Shown here: in pieces, positions 1-11,254 of the stretch
Layout of the letters: every line of letters begins with the position of its first letter
Numbering within the stretch: the stretch's first letter is position 1
Origin: Maritimibacter sp. HL-12
GTDB lineage: Bacteria > Pseudomonadota > Alphaproteobacteria > Rhodobacterales > Rhodobacteraceae
Reading direction: 5' to 3'
Assembly (NCBI RefSeq): GCF_900177545.1
Contig: NZ_FXBQ01000001.1
Coordinates: 1,978,122 to 2,042,121, forward strand
Length of the DNA stretch: 64,000 nt
Made by a program: the position numbers and the translations under genes
The notes under the pieces: model-generated
Told to the model about the DNA's origin: nothing
Databases searched by the model: none
What the model saw: the letters and a program-made list of their open reading frames with translations, nothing else

Positions 1-2189
<2,189 letters not shown>

Positions 2190-2198
2190 GGCGGGGCG

Positions 2199-3392
2199 GT
2201 GGCGCTGCGTGATCTCACCACCGATTACGCCGGTCGCGGCACCCCGATGTTCCGCCTTGCGCTGAAAACCGGCGTGCTCACGGTTCTTACGCTGGGCTTC
2301 TACCGGTTCTGGATGAAAACCCGGATGCGCCGCTATTACTGGTCGGCAATCCGCCCCGGCGGCCAGCCGCTGGAATTCACCGGCCGCCCGACCGAGATGC
2401 TGACCGGGTTTCTCACCGCCGTGGTGGTGCTTGCCTTCTACATCGGCCTCGTCAACCTCATCCTGATGTTCCTGTCGTTCTCGTTGTTCGGGGGCGATGC
2501 GCCGGCCTATCTGCTGAGCTTTCTCGGTCTCGTGCCGATGATCTTCTTCGCCCAGTATCGCGCCCGGCGCTACATTCTCGCCCGCACCCGCTGGCGCGGC
2601 ATCCGTTTCGGGCTGGAACCGGGGGTGAAGGGCTATGTCTGGCGCGCCTCGCTCTGGTGGATCGTCACCATTCTCTCGGCGGGGATCCTCTGGCCGGTGA
2701 AAACCTTCGAGCTGGAGAAATACCGCACCGACCGGACGTGGTATGGCGATCAGCGGTTCGAGCAGACCGGCGGGCGCTGGAGCCTGATGGGGGCGATGAA
2801 ACACGTCTACATCGCTGCCGCCCTGATCGGCGCGGGCAGTGCCGCCGCCGCCCTGCTGGAGCAACCGATCTGGTTCGTCGCCACCGCGATGGGCGCGGCT
2901 TGGGCACCGCTCGGGCTGGCGCATTGGAAGGCGGAGAGTTTCAAGCGGTTGACCGAGGGTAAACGGCTGGGCGAGGCGGGTTTTCGCTGCCGCCCGCGCG
3001 GCGGCCGGATCGTGGCGATCTACCTGCTCGGCGGGCTGGCGATCGCGGGGCTGCTGATCGCCCTGCTTTTCGCCCTTGGCATGGGCATCGGCATCCTGCT
3101 TTCGGTGTTCGATCCCGAACTCATCGCCCAGGGTTTTGACGATCTGGCCAGCCTTGCCGCCTTGCCCGCCTGGGTTGCCACGATGGCCGGTCTCACGGCC
3201 TATTTCGCGGCCTTCCTGTTCTGGGGCGTGCTGCGCGAGGTGTTCATCACCATGCCGGTCGCCCGCCACCTGGCCGAGTCCACCGAGATTGTGAATCCCG
3301 ATGCGCTGAACGCGATCCGCCAGCGCCCGCGCGACGAGTTCGCCGAGGCAGAGGGCTTTGCCGATGCCCTGCCGCTGGGTGACGGGATATGA
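2199..3392 (+). CDS. DUF898 (YjgN-like) integral membrane protein
   Basis: This 397-residue protein has a repeated architecture of hydrophobic segments (about residues 22-40, 65-98, 104-118, 145-165, 200-235, 272-300, 320-345) joined by short basic loops. The RFWMKTRMRRYYWSAIRPGG motif near residue 38 and the later EKYRTDRTWYGD motif are typical of the YjgN/DUF898 family. The function of the family is not known. The start is GTG, 9 bases after the parC stop, and its end overlaps the next gene by 4 bases (ATGA), so it is probably translationally coupled to the M48 protease. A role in envelope maintenance is only inferred from that partner. Confidence 0.8.
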   Translation: MALRDLTTDYAGRGTPMFRLALKTGVLTVLTLGFYRFWMKTRMRRYYWSAIRPGGQPLEFTGRPTEMLTGFLTAVVVLAFYIGLVNLILMFLSFSLFGGDAPAYLLSFLGLVPMIFFAQYRARRYILARTRWRGIRFGLEPGVKGYVWRASLWWIVTILSAGILWPVKTFELEKYRTDRTWYGDQRFEQTGGRWSLMGAMKHVYIAAALIGAGSAAAALLEQPIWFVATAMGAAWAPLGLAHWKAESFKRLTEGKRLGEAGFRCRPRGGRIVAIYLLGGLAIAGLLIALLFALGMGIGILLSVFDPELIAQGFDDLASLAALPAWVATMAGLTAYFAAFLFWGVLREVFITMPVARHLAESTEIVNPDALNAIRQRPRDEFAEAEGFADALPLGDGI

Positions 3393-4561
3393 CCGGGGCA
3401 GGGGCGGTGCTCGAAGCCTTTGCCGACTACGTCGATGGCGAAAGCGCCGTGGTGCACCGCGTTGCCCTGCGTCTCTCCCCCGACCGGCTCACCATCGCCC
3501 TGCCCGATGGGACCGCGTTCGACTGGATGGCCGACGAATTGCGCGAGGTGCCGGATCAGGCCGACAGCGCCGGGCTCGTGCTGGCCCCGGCAGGGGATAT
3601 GCTTCACCGCCTGCACGTCGGCACCGGCGAGATCGCCCGGCTGATCCGGTTGAACGCCCCGGCGCTGCGCCGCCGCCCGCCGGTGGAAAACAAGGGAAAG
3701 ATCGCGGCCTGGGCGGCCGGTGCGATCGCTTCGGTCTCGCTGATCATCTTCGTCCTGGTCCCGGTCATGGCCAACCAGCTCGCCCTGCTGTTGCCGCCTG
3801 CCGGGGAAAGGGCGCTGGGCGATGCTACCTTCGAGCAGGTCCGCACCGCACTCGGCGATGCCGATTTCCTGCCCGTCGAGCTCTGCGAAACCCCGGAAGG
3901 GCTGGCGGCGTTGACGAAAATGGAGGCCCGGCTCGACGTTGGCCCAGACCTGCCCTACCCGGTCACGGTGGCGGTGCTCGACCACGATCTGGTCAACGCT
4001 TTCGCGCTGCCCGGCGGGCGGGTGATCCTGTTTCGGGGGCTGATCGAGGCGGCGGAGAACCCCGAGGAGGTGGCGGCGATCCTCGCCCATGAAATCGGCC
4101 ACGTCGTCAACCGCGACCCGACCCGCGATGCCCTGCGTCTCGCCGGGTCTATCGGTGTGCTCGGGCTGATCTTCGGCGATTTCGCGGGTGGAACCGTGAT
4201 GCTCCTGCTCGCCAACCAGCTCATCAACGCCAAATACAGCCAGGCCGCCGAGATCGGTGCTGACGACTACGCCCATGCGGTGCTGACCGAAGCCGGTTTG
4301 CCGCCCGCCGCGCTTGGCACGTTTTTCGAGCGCCTCAGGGCCGAACATGGCGACGAGGCGGGCTGGGCCGCGCATTTTTCGACCCATCCACGCATGGTCG
4401 AGCGCGTTGACGCGGCGCTGGAGGCACAGGCGCGTGCCGAGGCTGCCGGTGGTGCCGCCGTGCCGGCCCTCTCCGCCAGCGAGTGGCGCGACCTTCGCAG
4501 CATTTGCGGGCCGAACAGCGCCAGCGAACAAGGCGCTGCCGGCCGCGTGGGGCGCCAATAG
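3389..4561 (+). CDS. M48 family zinc metallopeptidase, membrane-anchored
   Basis: This 390-residue protein has a cytoplasmic N-terminal domain, one transmembrane helix at about residues 106-128, and a C-terminal metalloprotease domain. The zinc motif HEIGH is at residues 234-238 and the third ligand lies in EIGAD at 288-292, matching the M48 HExxH...ExxAD pattern. Related proteins (HtpX, BepA/LoiP) handle misfolded membrane or outer-membrane proteins. The ATG overlaps the stop of the DUF898 gene. It converges on the P450 gene with only 7 bases between stops, and no clear terminator is visible there. The substrate is unknown. Confidence 0.85.
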   Translation: MTGAGAVLEAFADYVDGESAVVHRVALRLSPDRLTIALPDGTAFDWMADELREVPDQADSAGLVLAPAGDMLHRLHVGTGEIARLIRLNAPALRRRPPVENKGKIAAWAAGAIASVSLIIFVLVPVMANQLALLLPPAGERALGDATFEQVRTALGDADFLPVELCETPEGLAALTKMEARLDVGPDLPYPVTVAVLDHDLVNAFALPGGRVILFRGLIEAAENPEEVAAILAHEIGHVVNRDPTRDALRLAGSIGVLGLIFGDFAGGTVMLLLANQLINAKYSQAAEIGADDYAHAVLTEAGLPPAALGTFFERLRAEHGDEAGWAAHFSTHPRMVERVDAALEAQARAEAAGGAAVPALSASEWRDLRSICGPNSASEQGAAGRVGRQ

Positions 4562-4568
4562 ACGCGCC

Positions 4569-6047
4569 TCAGGCTTCGGCGGCCTCGGTGGCGATCGCTT
4601 CGACGTTCAGCCAGATATCCTCGTTGGGACGCAAGGTCAGGATCAGCTTGGGGATCGGCTGTTTGCCCGCAATGGGGGAGAACCGGAAGCGCGCAAGCAA
4701 AGTGGCAAGAATGATGATCGATTCCTGCATCGCGAATTCCGCCCCGATACATACCCGCGGCCCGACCGAAAACGGCACATAGGCGAACCGGTCGATCTTC
4801 GACATGTCGTCAAACCGCTCGGGCATGAAGCGGTCCGGGTCTTGCCAGTGGCTGCGGTGGCGATGCAGCGTGTAATAGGGAACGATCACCGTGTCGCCCT
4901 TTTTCACCGCGTGCTCGCAGAGCGTATCGGTGCCCTGCGCCGTGCGCAGGTGCATTGGAATCGGCGGGTAGAGCCGCATGGCCTCCTGGAGAACCTGCCG
5001 AATATAGCCAAGCTGCGAAAGATCATCGACCGTCGCCGTGCGCGCGCCCAGAACCAGTCGGGCTTCTTGCGACGCCCTTTCTTGCTTTTCGGGTGCCTGG
5101 GCGAGCAGGTAGAGCGCCCAGGTGAGCGTCAACGCGGTGGTTTCGTGACCGGCGATCAGGAAGGTGATCAGGTTGTCGCGCAATTCCTCGTCGGTCATCT
5201 TGCGCCCGGTTTCCGGGTCTTCCGCGTCGAGGAGAAGGTCCATCAGTGCGGGATCTTCGAGGTTGGGGTGCTTGCGGCGGTCCGCGATCGCGGCGTCGGC
5301 CCCCGCCTTCAGCGCCTTGAGCGTGGGGTGGGTGCGCACCCTGCCGGGGCGCGGAATCCAGGTCGGCAAGCCGAGATAATCGAGGATGGAAACCCGCCCG
5401 GTGTTGTCGAGGTAGTGCTCGATGGCGTCGTTCACCACGTCAACCGGCACCGCCGATTGCCCGTTGCCGCCGGCGAAGGTCACGCGCACGATCACATCGA
5501 AGGCGGTGCGCATCATCTCGTCCGAAATGTTGACCGCGCGGTCTTTCGACTGCAGTCGCAGCGCGCCTTCTTCGGCTACGCGCGACATCAGCGCGCCAAG
5601 TCGCTTGATATTGCGCGGTGCGAAGGCGGGATTGAGCGCCCGGCGCTGCCAGCGCCATTCGTCGCCATCGAGCACGAAAAGCCCGTGGCGCAAAGCCTTC
5701 TGGAGAATGCCCTTGGCTTCGGGTGATTTTGGATAGTTCTCGATCCTGGTCTTGAAGATCGCGCGGTTCGCCTCCGGGTCGGTGACGATGTGAAACCGCC
5801 GCAGCAGGCGGCCCGAGATGATCCGGCGCGTCAGCGAAACCTCGGGGATCACCTCAAGGATGTTGCGCCGCGACCTGCGGGCAAGGCTGAGAAGGCCTTC
5901 CCGCTTCGCAAGCAGTTTGACGGAAGGCGGCAGCATTTCCGGGTTGCCGTCTGCCGGATCTGCGCCCCGCGATGCGACGGTGCCCGCTGGTGCCGCGCGG
6001 GCACCGGTGACAGGGCACTTGCCCTCGGCTTGGGGTGTGTCACTCAT
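4569..6047 (-). CDS. Cytochrome P450
   Basis: This is a 492-residue soluble class P450 without an N-terminal membrane anchor. The signature elements are all present: AGHETT of the I helix (about residues 299-304), the ExxR pair EAMR (355-358), and the heme-binding loop FSVGPRVCIG with the axial cysteine at 433. I choose the ATG at 6047 (MSDTPQAEGKCPV) over an upstream TTG at 6083. No ferredoxin or ferredoxin reductase gene is nearby, so it must use redox partners encoded elsewhere. The family contains fatty acid and other lipophilic hydroxylases; the actual substrate cannot be read from sequence. It is divergent from the lipoprotein gene at 6183. Confidence 0.93.
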   Translation of the reverse strand: MSDTPQAEGKCPVTGARAAPAGTVASRGADPADGNPEMLPPSVKLLAKREGLLSLARRSRRNILEVIPEVSLTRRIISGRLLRRFHIVTDPEANRAIFKTRIENYPKSPEAKGILQKALRHGLFVLDGDEWRWQRRALNPAFAPRNIKRLGALMSRVAEEGALRLQSKDRAVNISDEMMRTAFDVIVRVTFAGGNGQSAVPVDVVNDAIEHYLDNTGRVSILDYLGLPTWIPRPGRVRTHPTLKALKAGADAAIADRRKHPNLEDPALMDLLLDAEDPETGRKMTDEELRDNLITFLIAGHETTALTLTWALYLLAQAPEKQERASQEARLVLGARTATVDDLSQLGYIRQVLQEAMRLYPPIPMHLRTAQGTDTLCEHAVKKGDTVIVPYYTLHRHRSHWQDPDRFMPERFDDMSKIDRFAYVPFSVGPRVCIGAEFAMQESIIILATLLARFRFSPIAGKQPIPKLILTLRPNEDIWLNVEAIATEAAEA

Positions 6048-6182
6048 GGCGCGCAGGCTATGCGCTGGCGCCCCGGCGGGCAACCGTCAAACCGTCGCGG
6101 CCAAGGCGAGTGGCGTTTGCAAGACGTGGCTGCACACGGTATCCAGAGACACGCACCGGATTCGCGGCAAGGAGCCATGAAC

Positions 6183-6818
6183 ATGACCCCTCTCAAAACA
6201 CTCGTGGCCAGGGGCACCGCCCTCGTGCTTGCCGCGGGCCTGCTCTCGGCCTGCGCCGTCAACGACCTTGAGGACACCCCCGAACCGATGGGGCGGTTCC
6301 TGCTCGGCCACAACGTGGCGGTCGTGTCCGAGGACGTCGAGATCCTCCAGATCTCGCGCAAAATCGAGAACGACGTCTGGGTCGATGTCGTGCGCGACGA
6401 GATGAACACCCGGTTCAGCCGCTATGACGGTGACGAATACTACCACATCTCCACGGCAATCCTCGGCTACATCCTCGCGCCCCCGGGTATCCCGGTGGTC
6501 GCCGCGCCGAAGTCGATCCTGATGGCCGATGTCTACCTGTTCCGCGACAGTGACGGCGGCGAGCCGATCACCGATGAACCCAAGCGCTTCACCGTGTTCG
6601 AGGAAGGCGGCGATGCGCTGATCGGCTCCGGCCTCACCCGCACCGCCGAGGAACAGGCCCGCAGCCTTGCGCGCAACCTCGCCAAGCAGGTTCACCTGTG
6701 GATGCTCGAGAACGAGGAATGGTTCGGCGATCCCTCCCTGATGGACCCCGAAACCACCTCGCCCGGGCGTCCGGTGCAGCCGCTCAAACCGGTGGCCGGG
6801 CAAGAGGCTCAGGGCTGA
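6183..6818 (+). CDS. Predicted lipoprotein of unknown function
   Basis: This 211-residue protein starts with a short basic segment, a hydrophobic stretch and a lipobox LLSAC (Cys about residue 23), so it should be a lipid-anchored envelope protein. The rest is soluble, with a DDE-rich C-terminal half and a conserved-looking ILGYILAPPGIPVVAAPKS segment. Two in-frame ATGs exist at 6177 and 6183. The GGAG at 6171-6174 is only 2 bases before the first but 8 before the second, so 6183 is preferred. I do not recognise a family. Confidence 0.72.
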   Translation: MTPLKTLVARGTALVLAAGLLSACAVNDLEDTPEPMGRFLLGHNVAVVSEDVEILQISRKIENDVWVDVVRDEMNTRFSRYDGDEYYHISTAILGYILAPPGIPVVAAPKSILMADVYLFRDSDGGEPITDEPKRFTVFEEGGDALIGSGLTRTAEEQARSLARNLAKQVHLWMLENEEWFGDPSLMDPETTSPGRPVQPLKPVAGQEAQG

Positions 6819-6840
6819 TGCCCGGGCGGCCAACATCCGC

Positions 6841-6869
6841 TTGATTTTCCCTGCCCGACAAAGTAACGA
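6841..6869 (+). promoter_or_regulatory. Candidate promoter for tuf copy 1
   Basis: TTGATT at 6841-6846 and TAACGA at 6864-6869 are separated by 17 bases, placing transcription start about 50 bases upstream of the tuf start. The -35 is good and the -10 moderate. No experimental support. Confidence 0.4.
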
Positions 6870-6926
6870 GCGCGCGAATACGAACCGGGTTCGCGCGGAA
6901 CCCCCCAATGACGAGGCGCATGGCCA

Positions 6927-8102
<1,176 letters not shown>

Positions 8103-8125
8103 ACCCGAGGCGCGAACAGGTTTGC

Positions 8126-8154
8126 AAGGGCCGCCTCCCGAGGCGGCCCTTTTC
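8126..8154 (+). terminator. Intrinsic terminator of tuf copy 1
   Basis: An 11-bp perfect stem (AAGGGCCGCCT at 8126-8136 and its complement at 8141-8151) with a CCCG loop is followed by a short T-run. Confidence 0.9.
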
Positions 8155-8239
8155 GTTTCGCGGGCGAGGTGGCCGTTGAAGGCCGGTGCCCGGCGACTGG
8201 ATCGCAAAAGGCAATGGTGATACACTCTGCCCATCCAAT

Positions 8240-8308
8240 GGAGGGTGACATGGACAAAGCGCTGAACTGACCGAACCGAGACCGCAAACGTTTCACCGGA
8301 GTTCAGCC
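8240..8308 (+). promoter_or_regulatory. Candidate leader-ORF attenuator upstream of the acetyltransferase
   Basis: A strong Shine-Dalgarno GGAGG (8240-8244) precedes a six-codon ORF, ATG at 8250 to TGA at 8270 (MDKALN). The last codons contain GCTGAACT (8261-8268), which is the exact complement of AGTTCAGC (8300-8307). That second arm overlaps the end of the acetyltransferase SD (CCGGAG, 8296-8301) and its spacer. A ribosome paused on the minigene would open this stem. The layout is like cat or erm leader attenuators; whether it works is inference. Confidence 0.4.
8250..8270 (+). CDS. Putative 6-residue leader peptide MDKALN
   Basis: This minigene has ATG, four sense codons, AAC and TGA, and an excellent Shine-Dalgarno sequence 5 bases before the ATG. 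It ends 38 bases before the acetyltransferase ATG. Its alanine is at position 4; chloramphenicol is known to arrest ribosomes preferentially when alanine is the penultimate residue of the nascent chain, which would place a stalled ribosome over the 8261-8268 stem arm. It could also be a chance ORF. Confidence 0.35.
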   Translation: MDKALN

Positions 8309-8971
8309 ATGCCTGCGCCCTTTCTCGACGCTTCGCTGCGTCATCCGCTGATCAATATCCACGGCGAGCCGCACACCCAGACCGTTCAGCTTGCCCGCGC
8401 CATCGACCATCCGAACATCACGGTGGGCGATTTCACCTATTACAACGATTTCGAGCCGGTGGCGGATTATGCCGCCCGCATCGCGCCTTACCTCTACCCG
8501 GGCGCGCCCGAGCACCTGCACATCGGCAAGTTCTGCCAGATTGCCCACGGCGTGCGTTTCCTCGCCGCCGGGAATCACCCGATGGATGGCTTCTCGACCT
8601 ACCCGTTCTCGATGTTCGACCACGACCTCATGGAGCATTATCCGGCGCTCGTTGCGCCCCGGCCCGACACCTTGATCGGCCATGACGTCTGGCTCGGGCA
8701 GGGGGCGATGGTATTGCCCGGCGTCAGCATCGGCAACGGCGCGGTGATCGGCGCGGGGGCTGTCGTGGCGCGTGATGTCGCGCCCTGGAGCATAGTCGCT
8801 GGCAACCCGGGGCAGGAGCTGCGCCGCCGCTTCGACGCGCCGGTGCAGGCCCTGCTCGACCGGCTCGCCTGGTGGGATCTGCCCCTCGAAGAGATCCGTG
8901 CGCTGGTGCCGGTTCTGGCCTCTGGCGACCGGGCTGGTCTGGAACGGGCGATGCGGCGATTGAGGTCTTGA
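8309..8971 (+). CDS. CatB/Vat-type xenobiotic O-acetyltransferase (hexapeptide repeat)
   Basis: This 220-residue left-handed beta-helix acetyltransferase should transfer acetyl from acetyl-CoA to a hydroxyl group. It contains GNHPMDGFSTYPF with the likely catalytic histidine at residue 90, as in the xenobiotic acetyltransferases that modify chloramphenicol and streptogramins. Hexapeptide repeats follow (IGHDVWLGQGAMVLPG, IGNGAVIGAGAVVARDV) and the C-terminal AGNPGQELRRRF element of the family. SD CCGGAG sits 7 bases before the ATG. Many chromosomal members have no proven drug resistance role, so antibiotic modification is a possibility, not a certainty. Confidence 0.85.
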   Translation: MPAPFLDASLRHPLINIHGEPHTQTVQLARAIDHPNITVGDFTYYNDFEPVADYAARIAPYLYPGAPEHLHIGKFCQIAHGVRFLAAGNHPMDGFSTYPFSMFDHDLMEHYPALVAPRPDTLIGHDVWLGQGAMVLPGVSIGNGAVIGAGAVVARDVAPWSIVAGNPGQELRRRFDAPVQALLDRLAWWDLPLEEIRALVPVLASGDRAGLERAMRRLRS

Positions 8972-8996
8972 AACCCGCGCCGCCTTCGGTTACGTC
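8968..8996 (+). promoter_or_regulatory. Candidate tRNA-Trp promoter overlapping the acetyltransferase stop
   Basis: TTGAAA (8968-8973, containing the TGA stop of the acetyltransferase) and TACGTC (8991-8996) are 17 bases apart. Transcription would start a few bases upstream of the tRNA 5' end at 9010. Confidence 0.5.
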
Positions 8997-9009
8997 CAGC
9001 CTCGGCCAT

Positions 9010-9085
9010 AGGGGTATAGCTCAGCTGGTAGAGCGACGGTCTCCAAAACCGTAGGTCGCGGGTTCGAGCCCTGCTGCCCCTGCCA
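9010..9085 (+). tRNA. trnW: tRNA-Trp (CCA anticodon)
   Basis: This is a complete 76-base cloverleaf. The acceptor stem AGGGGTA pairs with TGCCCCT (with one U-G pair), the anticodon CCA is at 9043-9045 in the loop CTCCAAA, the T-arm has GGTTCGAGCC, the discriminator is G, and the 3' CCA is encoded at 9083-9085. tRNA-Trp next to secE-nusG is a common bacterial arrangement. Here the gap to secE is occupied by a reverse-strand transporter gene that stops 5 bases after the tRNA. Confidence 0.97.
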
Positions 9086-9090
9086 TTCCT

Positions 9091-9945
9091 TCAGAAGAAC
9101 ACGTATTTGATGCCGATGCCGGTGACGATCACCGCCATCGCGGCCTGCAGCCAGTGGTTGGCGAGGCGGCGGTTGACATGCGGGCCAAGCACCGCGCCGA
9201 GCACAGCGCCCGCCACCAGCGGGACGAGGATCGGCCAGTCAAGCGGTGCTCCGAGGTTGAGATAATTCCCGACCGATACCATGAGCGACATGAAGATCGG
9301 GATCGCCGAGGTGGCGGGGATGATGTGCATCGGCATCCCGAGGATCGAAGCCATGTAGGGCACCATCAGGAAGCCGCCGCCGACGCCGAAGATCGCGGCT
9401 GTGAAGGCGATCACCGCCCCCGCGATCAGCGGCGAGATCACCGGCACCCGGTAGCGCGTCTCGCCATATTGAAAACACATGCAGCCCAGTTGCAGCACCT
9501 TTTCGGTGACCGCACCGATGAAGGGCCGCGCCGGGCTGGTCTTGCCGGTGCGCAGGCCGTGAACGTGGCGGTAGAGTTTCCATCCGATCTGCGCCGCGAT
9601 CGCCAGCGTGAGCACCCCGAACAACGGGCGGAAGGTGGCCATGTCGGAGAGATAGAGTGCCGAAACGGTGCTGCCCGCCCAGGCACCCGCGATGCCGCCA
9701 AGCCCGAGCAACACCCCGAGCGAGGGCACCACCGCGCCGCGCCGCACGTAGCCGGGCACGAAAACGAGCGCGGTGGCCAGCACCACGATCTGCGTCATCG
9801 GCTTGACGCTGTTGGGATCGAGAACGCCGAACAGGGTGATCAGTCCGAAGGAGGAAAGAATACCCCCCGCCGCGCCGATGGCGGAGAACACGACGCCGAC
9901 GAGCAGGCCCCATCCGACGATTGCCACGATCAAGCCAATCTCCAT
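9091..9945 (-). CDS. TauE/SafE (TSUP) family anion exporter
   Basis: This 284-residue polytopic membrane protein carries the two-half TauE/SafE pattern: AIGAAGGILSSFGLITLFG near residue 22 and the repeat GVGGGFLMVPYMASILGMP in the second half, with about eight hydrophobic segments. Family members export sulfite, sulfoacetate or related organosulfur compounds. The ATG at 9945 has AGGAAGGG about 8 bases upstream; a long open frame upstream is non-coding. It lies on the opposite strand between trnW and secE. The substrate is not readable from the sequence. Confidence 0.88.
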   Translation of the reverse strand: MEIGLIVAIVGWGLLVGVVFSAIGAAGGILSSFGLITLFGVLDPNSVKPMTQIVVLATALVFVPGYVRRGAVVPSLGVLLGLGGIAGAWAGSTVSALYLSDMATFRPLFGVLTLAIAAQIGWKLYRHVHGLRTGKTSPARPFIGAVTEKVLQLGCMCFQYGETRYRVPVISPLIAGAVIAFTAAIFGVGGGFLMVPYMASILGMPMHIIPATSAIPIFMSLMVSVGNYLNLGAPLDWPILVPLVAGAVLGAVLGPHVNRRLANHWLQAAMAVIVTGIGIKYVFF

Positions 9946-10160
9946 GGGGGTCCCTTCCTGGCAGTTCCCCAGGGAGGCTAGCGGCCCGGCCGCAGGCGTT
10001 CCATGGCTGCAAACGCCGCACCCTTGCGACCCTGCCCGGCCCACCCCGTCGGGCGGGCAGGTGGCGCATCGCCAGGCCGACATGACGCGCCGTGGCCGGG
10101 CATTTGCCGGGCGGCAGGTTCGGCCGGCGGGCCAGCTTCGCCGCGCGCCCGTCCGGGCTC

Positions 10161-10189
10161 TTGAAAAGCCCCGTCGCTTCCCGTATGTG
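10161..10189 (+). promoter_or_regulatory. Candidate secE promoter
   Basis: TTGAAA (10161-10166), a 17-base spacer and TATGTG (10184-10189) lie 28 bases upstream of the secE ATG at 10217. This is one of the more convincing sigma-70-type sites in the window. Confidence 0.55.
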
Positions 10190-10216
10190 CGCCCCAACCC
10201 GTGAAAGGCAAACGAC

Positions 10217-10414
10217 ATGGCGAAGACGAACCCGTTCCAGTTCATCCAGCAGGTGCGCTCGGAGGTCTCCAAGGTGGTGTGGCCAACGCGCCGCGAGGTG
10301 TTGCTCACCACCGGCATGGTCGTTGCCATGGCCGCGCTCACTGCGCTGTTCTTCTCGCTGGTCGATCTGGCGATCCGCTCGGGGCTGAACGGAATCCTCG
10401 GCGCCTTCGGCTGA
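10217..10414 (+). CDS. secE: Preprotein translocase subunit SecE
   Basis: This 65-residue protein has an amphipathic N-terminal helix (QQVRSEVSKVVWPTRREV) followed by a single transmembrane helix at about residues 32-55, the minimal SecE seen in alphaproteobacteria. It clamps SecY in the SecYEG translocon. The VWPTRREV motif is diagnostic. It is followed by a strong intrinsic terminator before nusG. Its partner secY is at 44881. Confidence 0.96.
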   Translation: MAKTNPFQFIQQVRSEVSKVVWPTRREVLLTTGMVVAMAALTALFFSLVDLAIRSGLNGILGAFG

Positions 10415-10479
10415 TCCCGGGCCAAACCCCTTGAATCGGCGCGGCTTCGGGGGTATCCCCGGCGCCAATCCCCCGGCGA

Positions 10480-10514
10480 GGCGTGCAATGATTCGAGTTG
10501 CACGCCGGTTTTTT
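10480..10514 (+). terminator. Intrinsic terminator between secE and nusG
   Basis: A perfect 9-bp stem (GGCGTGCAA at 10480-10488, TTGCACGCC at 10498-10506) with a 9-base loop is followed by GG and six Ts at 10509-10514. It separates two genes that are usually co-transcribed. I could not find a convincing promoter between it and nusG, so it may act as a partial terminator. Confidence 0.82.
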
Positions 10515-10597
10515 GTTTCGGGGCTGTGCGGGCAACCGTGTTGGAATTGAGACCCTTTAGGCGAGGCTTGCCCGCCAGGAAACGAGGCTGAGACGAG

Positions 10598-11131
10598 ATG
10601 GCGAAACGGTGGTATTCGGTGAGCGTTCTCTCGAATTTCGAGAAGAAGATTGCCGAGCAGATCAGAACGGCCGCGGCCGACGCCGGCCTCGAGGACGAGA
10701 TCGACGAGGTGCTCGTTCCGACCGAGGAAGTCATCGAGGTGCGCCGCGGCAAGAAGGTGTCCACCGAACGCCGCTTCATGCCGGGCTACGTGCTCGTTCA
10801 CATGGAAATGTCGGATCAGGGCTATCACCTGATCAACTCGATCAACCGCGTCACCGGCTTTCTGGGTCCGCAGGGCCGGCCGATGCCGATGCGTGATTCC
10901 GAAGTGCAGGCCATCCTTGGCCGCGTCGAGGAAGGCGTGGAACAGCCGCGCACCCTGATCAGCTTCGAGATCGGCGAAACCGTCTCGGTCACCGATGGTC
11001 CGTTCGAGGGCTTCGATGGTCAGGTCGAAGGCGTCGACGACGACAACCAGCGCCTGAAGGTGTCGGTTTCGATCTTTGGCCGGGCCACGCCGGTCGAACT
11101 TGAATTCACCCAGGTCACCAAGCAGACCTGA
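10598..11131 (+). CDS. nusG: Transcription termination/antitermination factor NusG
   Basis: This 177-residue protein has an N-terminal NGN domain starting RWYSVSVLSNFEKKIAEQI, with the RRFMPGYVLVHMEM motif (residues about 53-68), which binds the RNA polymerase clamp. A C-terminal KOW domain (VTDGPFEGFDGQVEGVD) contacts Rho or S10. Length and domains are normal. It precedes rplK by 123 bases. Confidence 0.97.
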   Translation: MAKRWYSVSVLSNFEKKIAEQIRTAAADAGLEDEIDEVLVPTEEVIEVRRGKKVSTERRFMPGYVLVHMEMSDQGYHLINSINRVTGFLGPQGRPMPMRDSEVQAILGRVEEGVEQPRTLISFEIGETVSVTDGPFEGFDGQVEGVDDDNQRLKVSVSIFGRATPVELEFTQVTKQT

Positions 11132-11254
11132 GGCGAATCCGGGCTTTGGCCCGGCCCCGTGTGGGAGGCGAGGGCGACGCGTCGTCCGGACCAGACCACG
11201 TCAACCACAGGCCCCCGAACGCGTTTGCGGGGCTGTTGAAAAAGGAGAAGCCAG

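Noticed and set aside
3200-4558. Long reverse-strand open frame opposite the M48 protease gene
   Set aside because: The sense gene has HEIGH and EIGAD motifs in the right places; the antisense frame has no recognisable domain.
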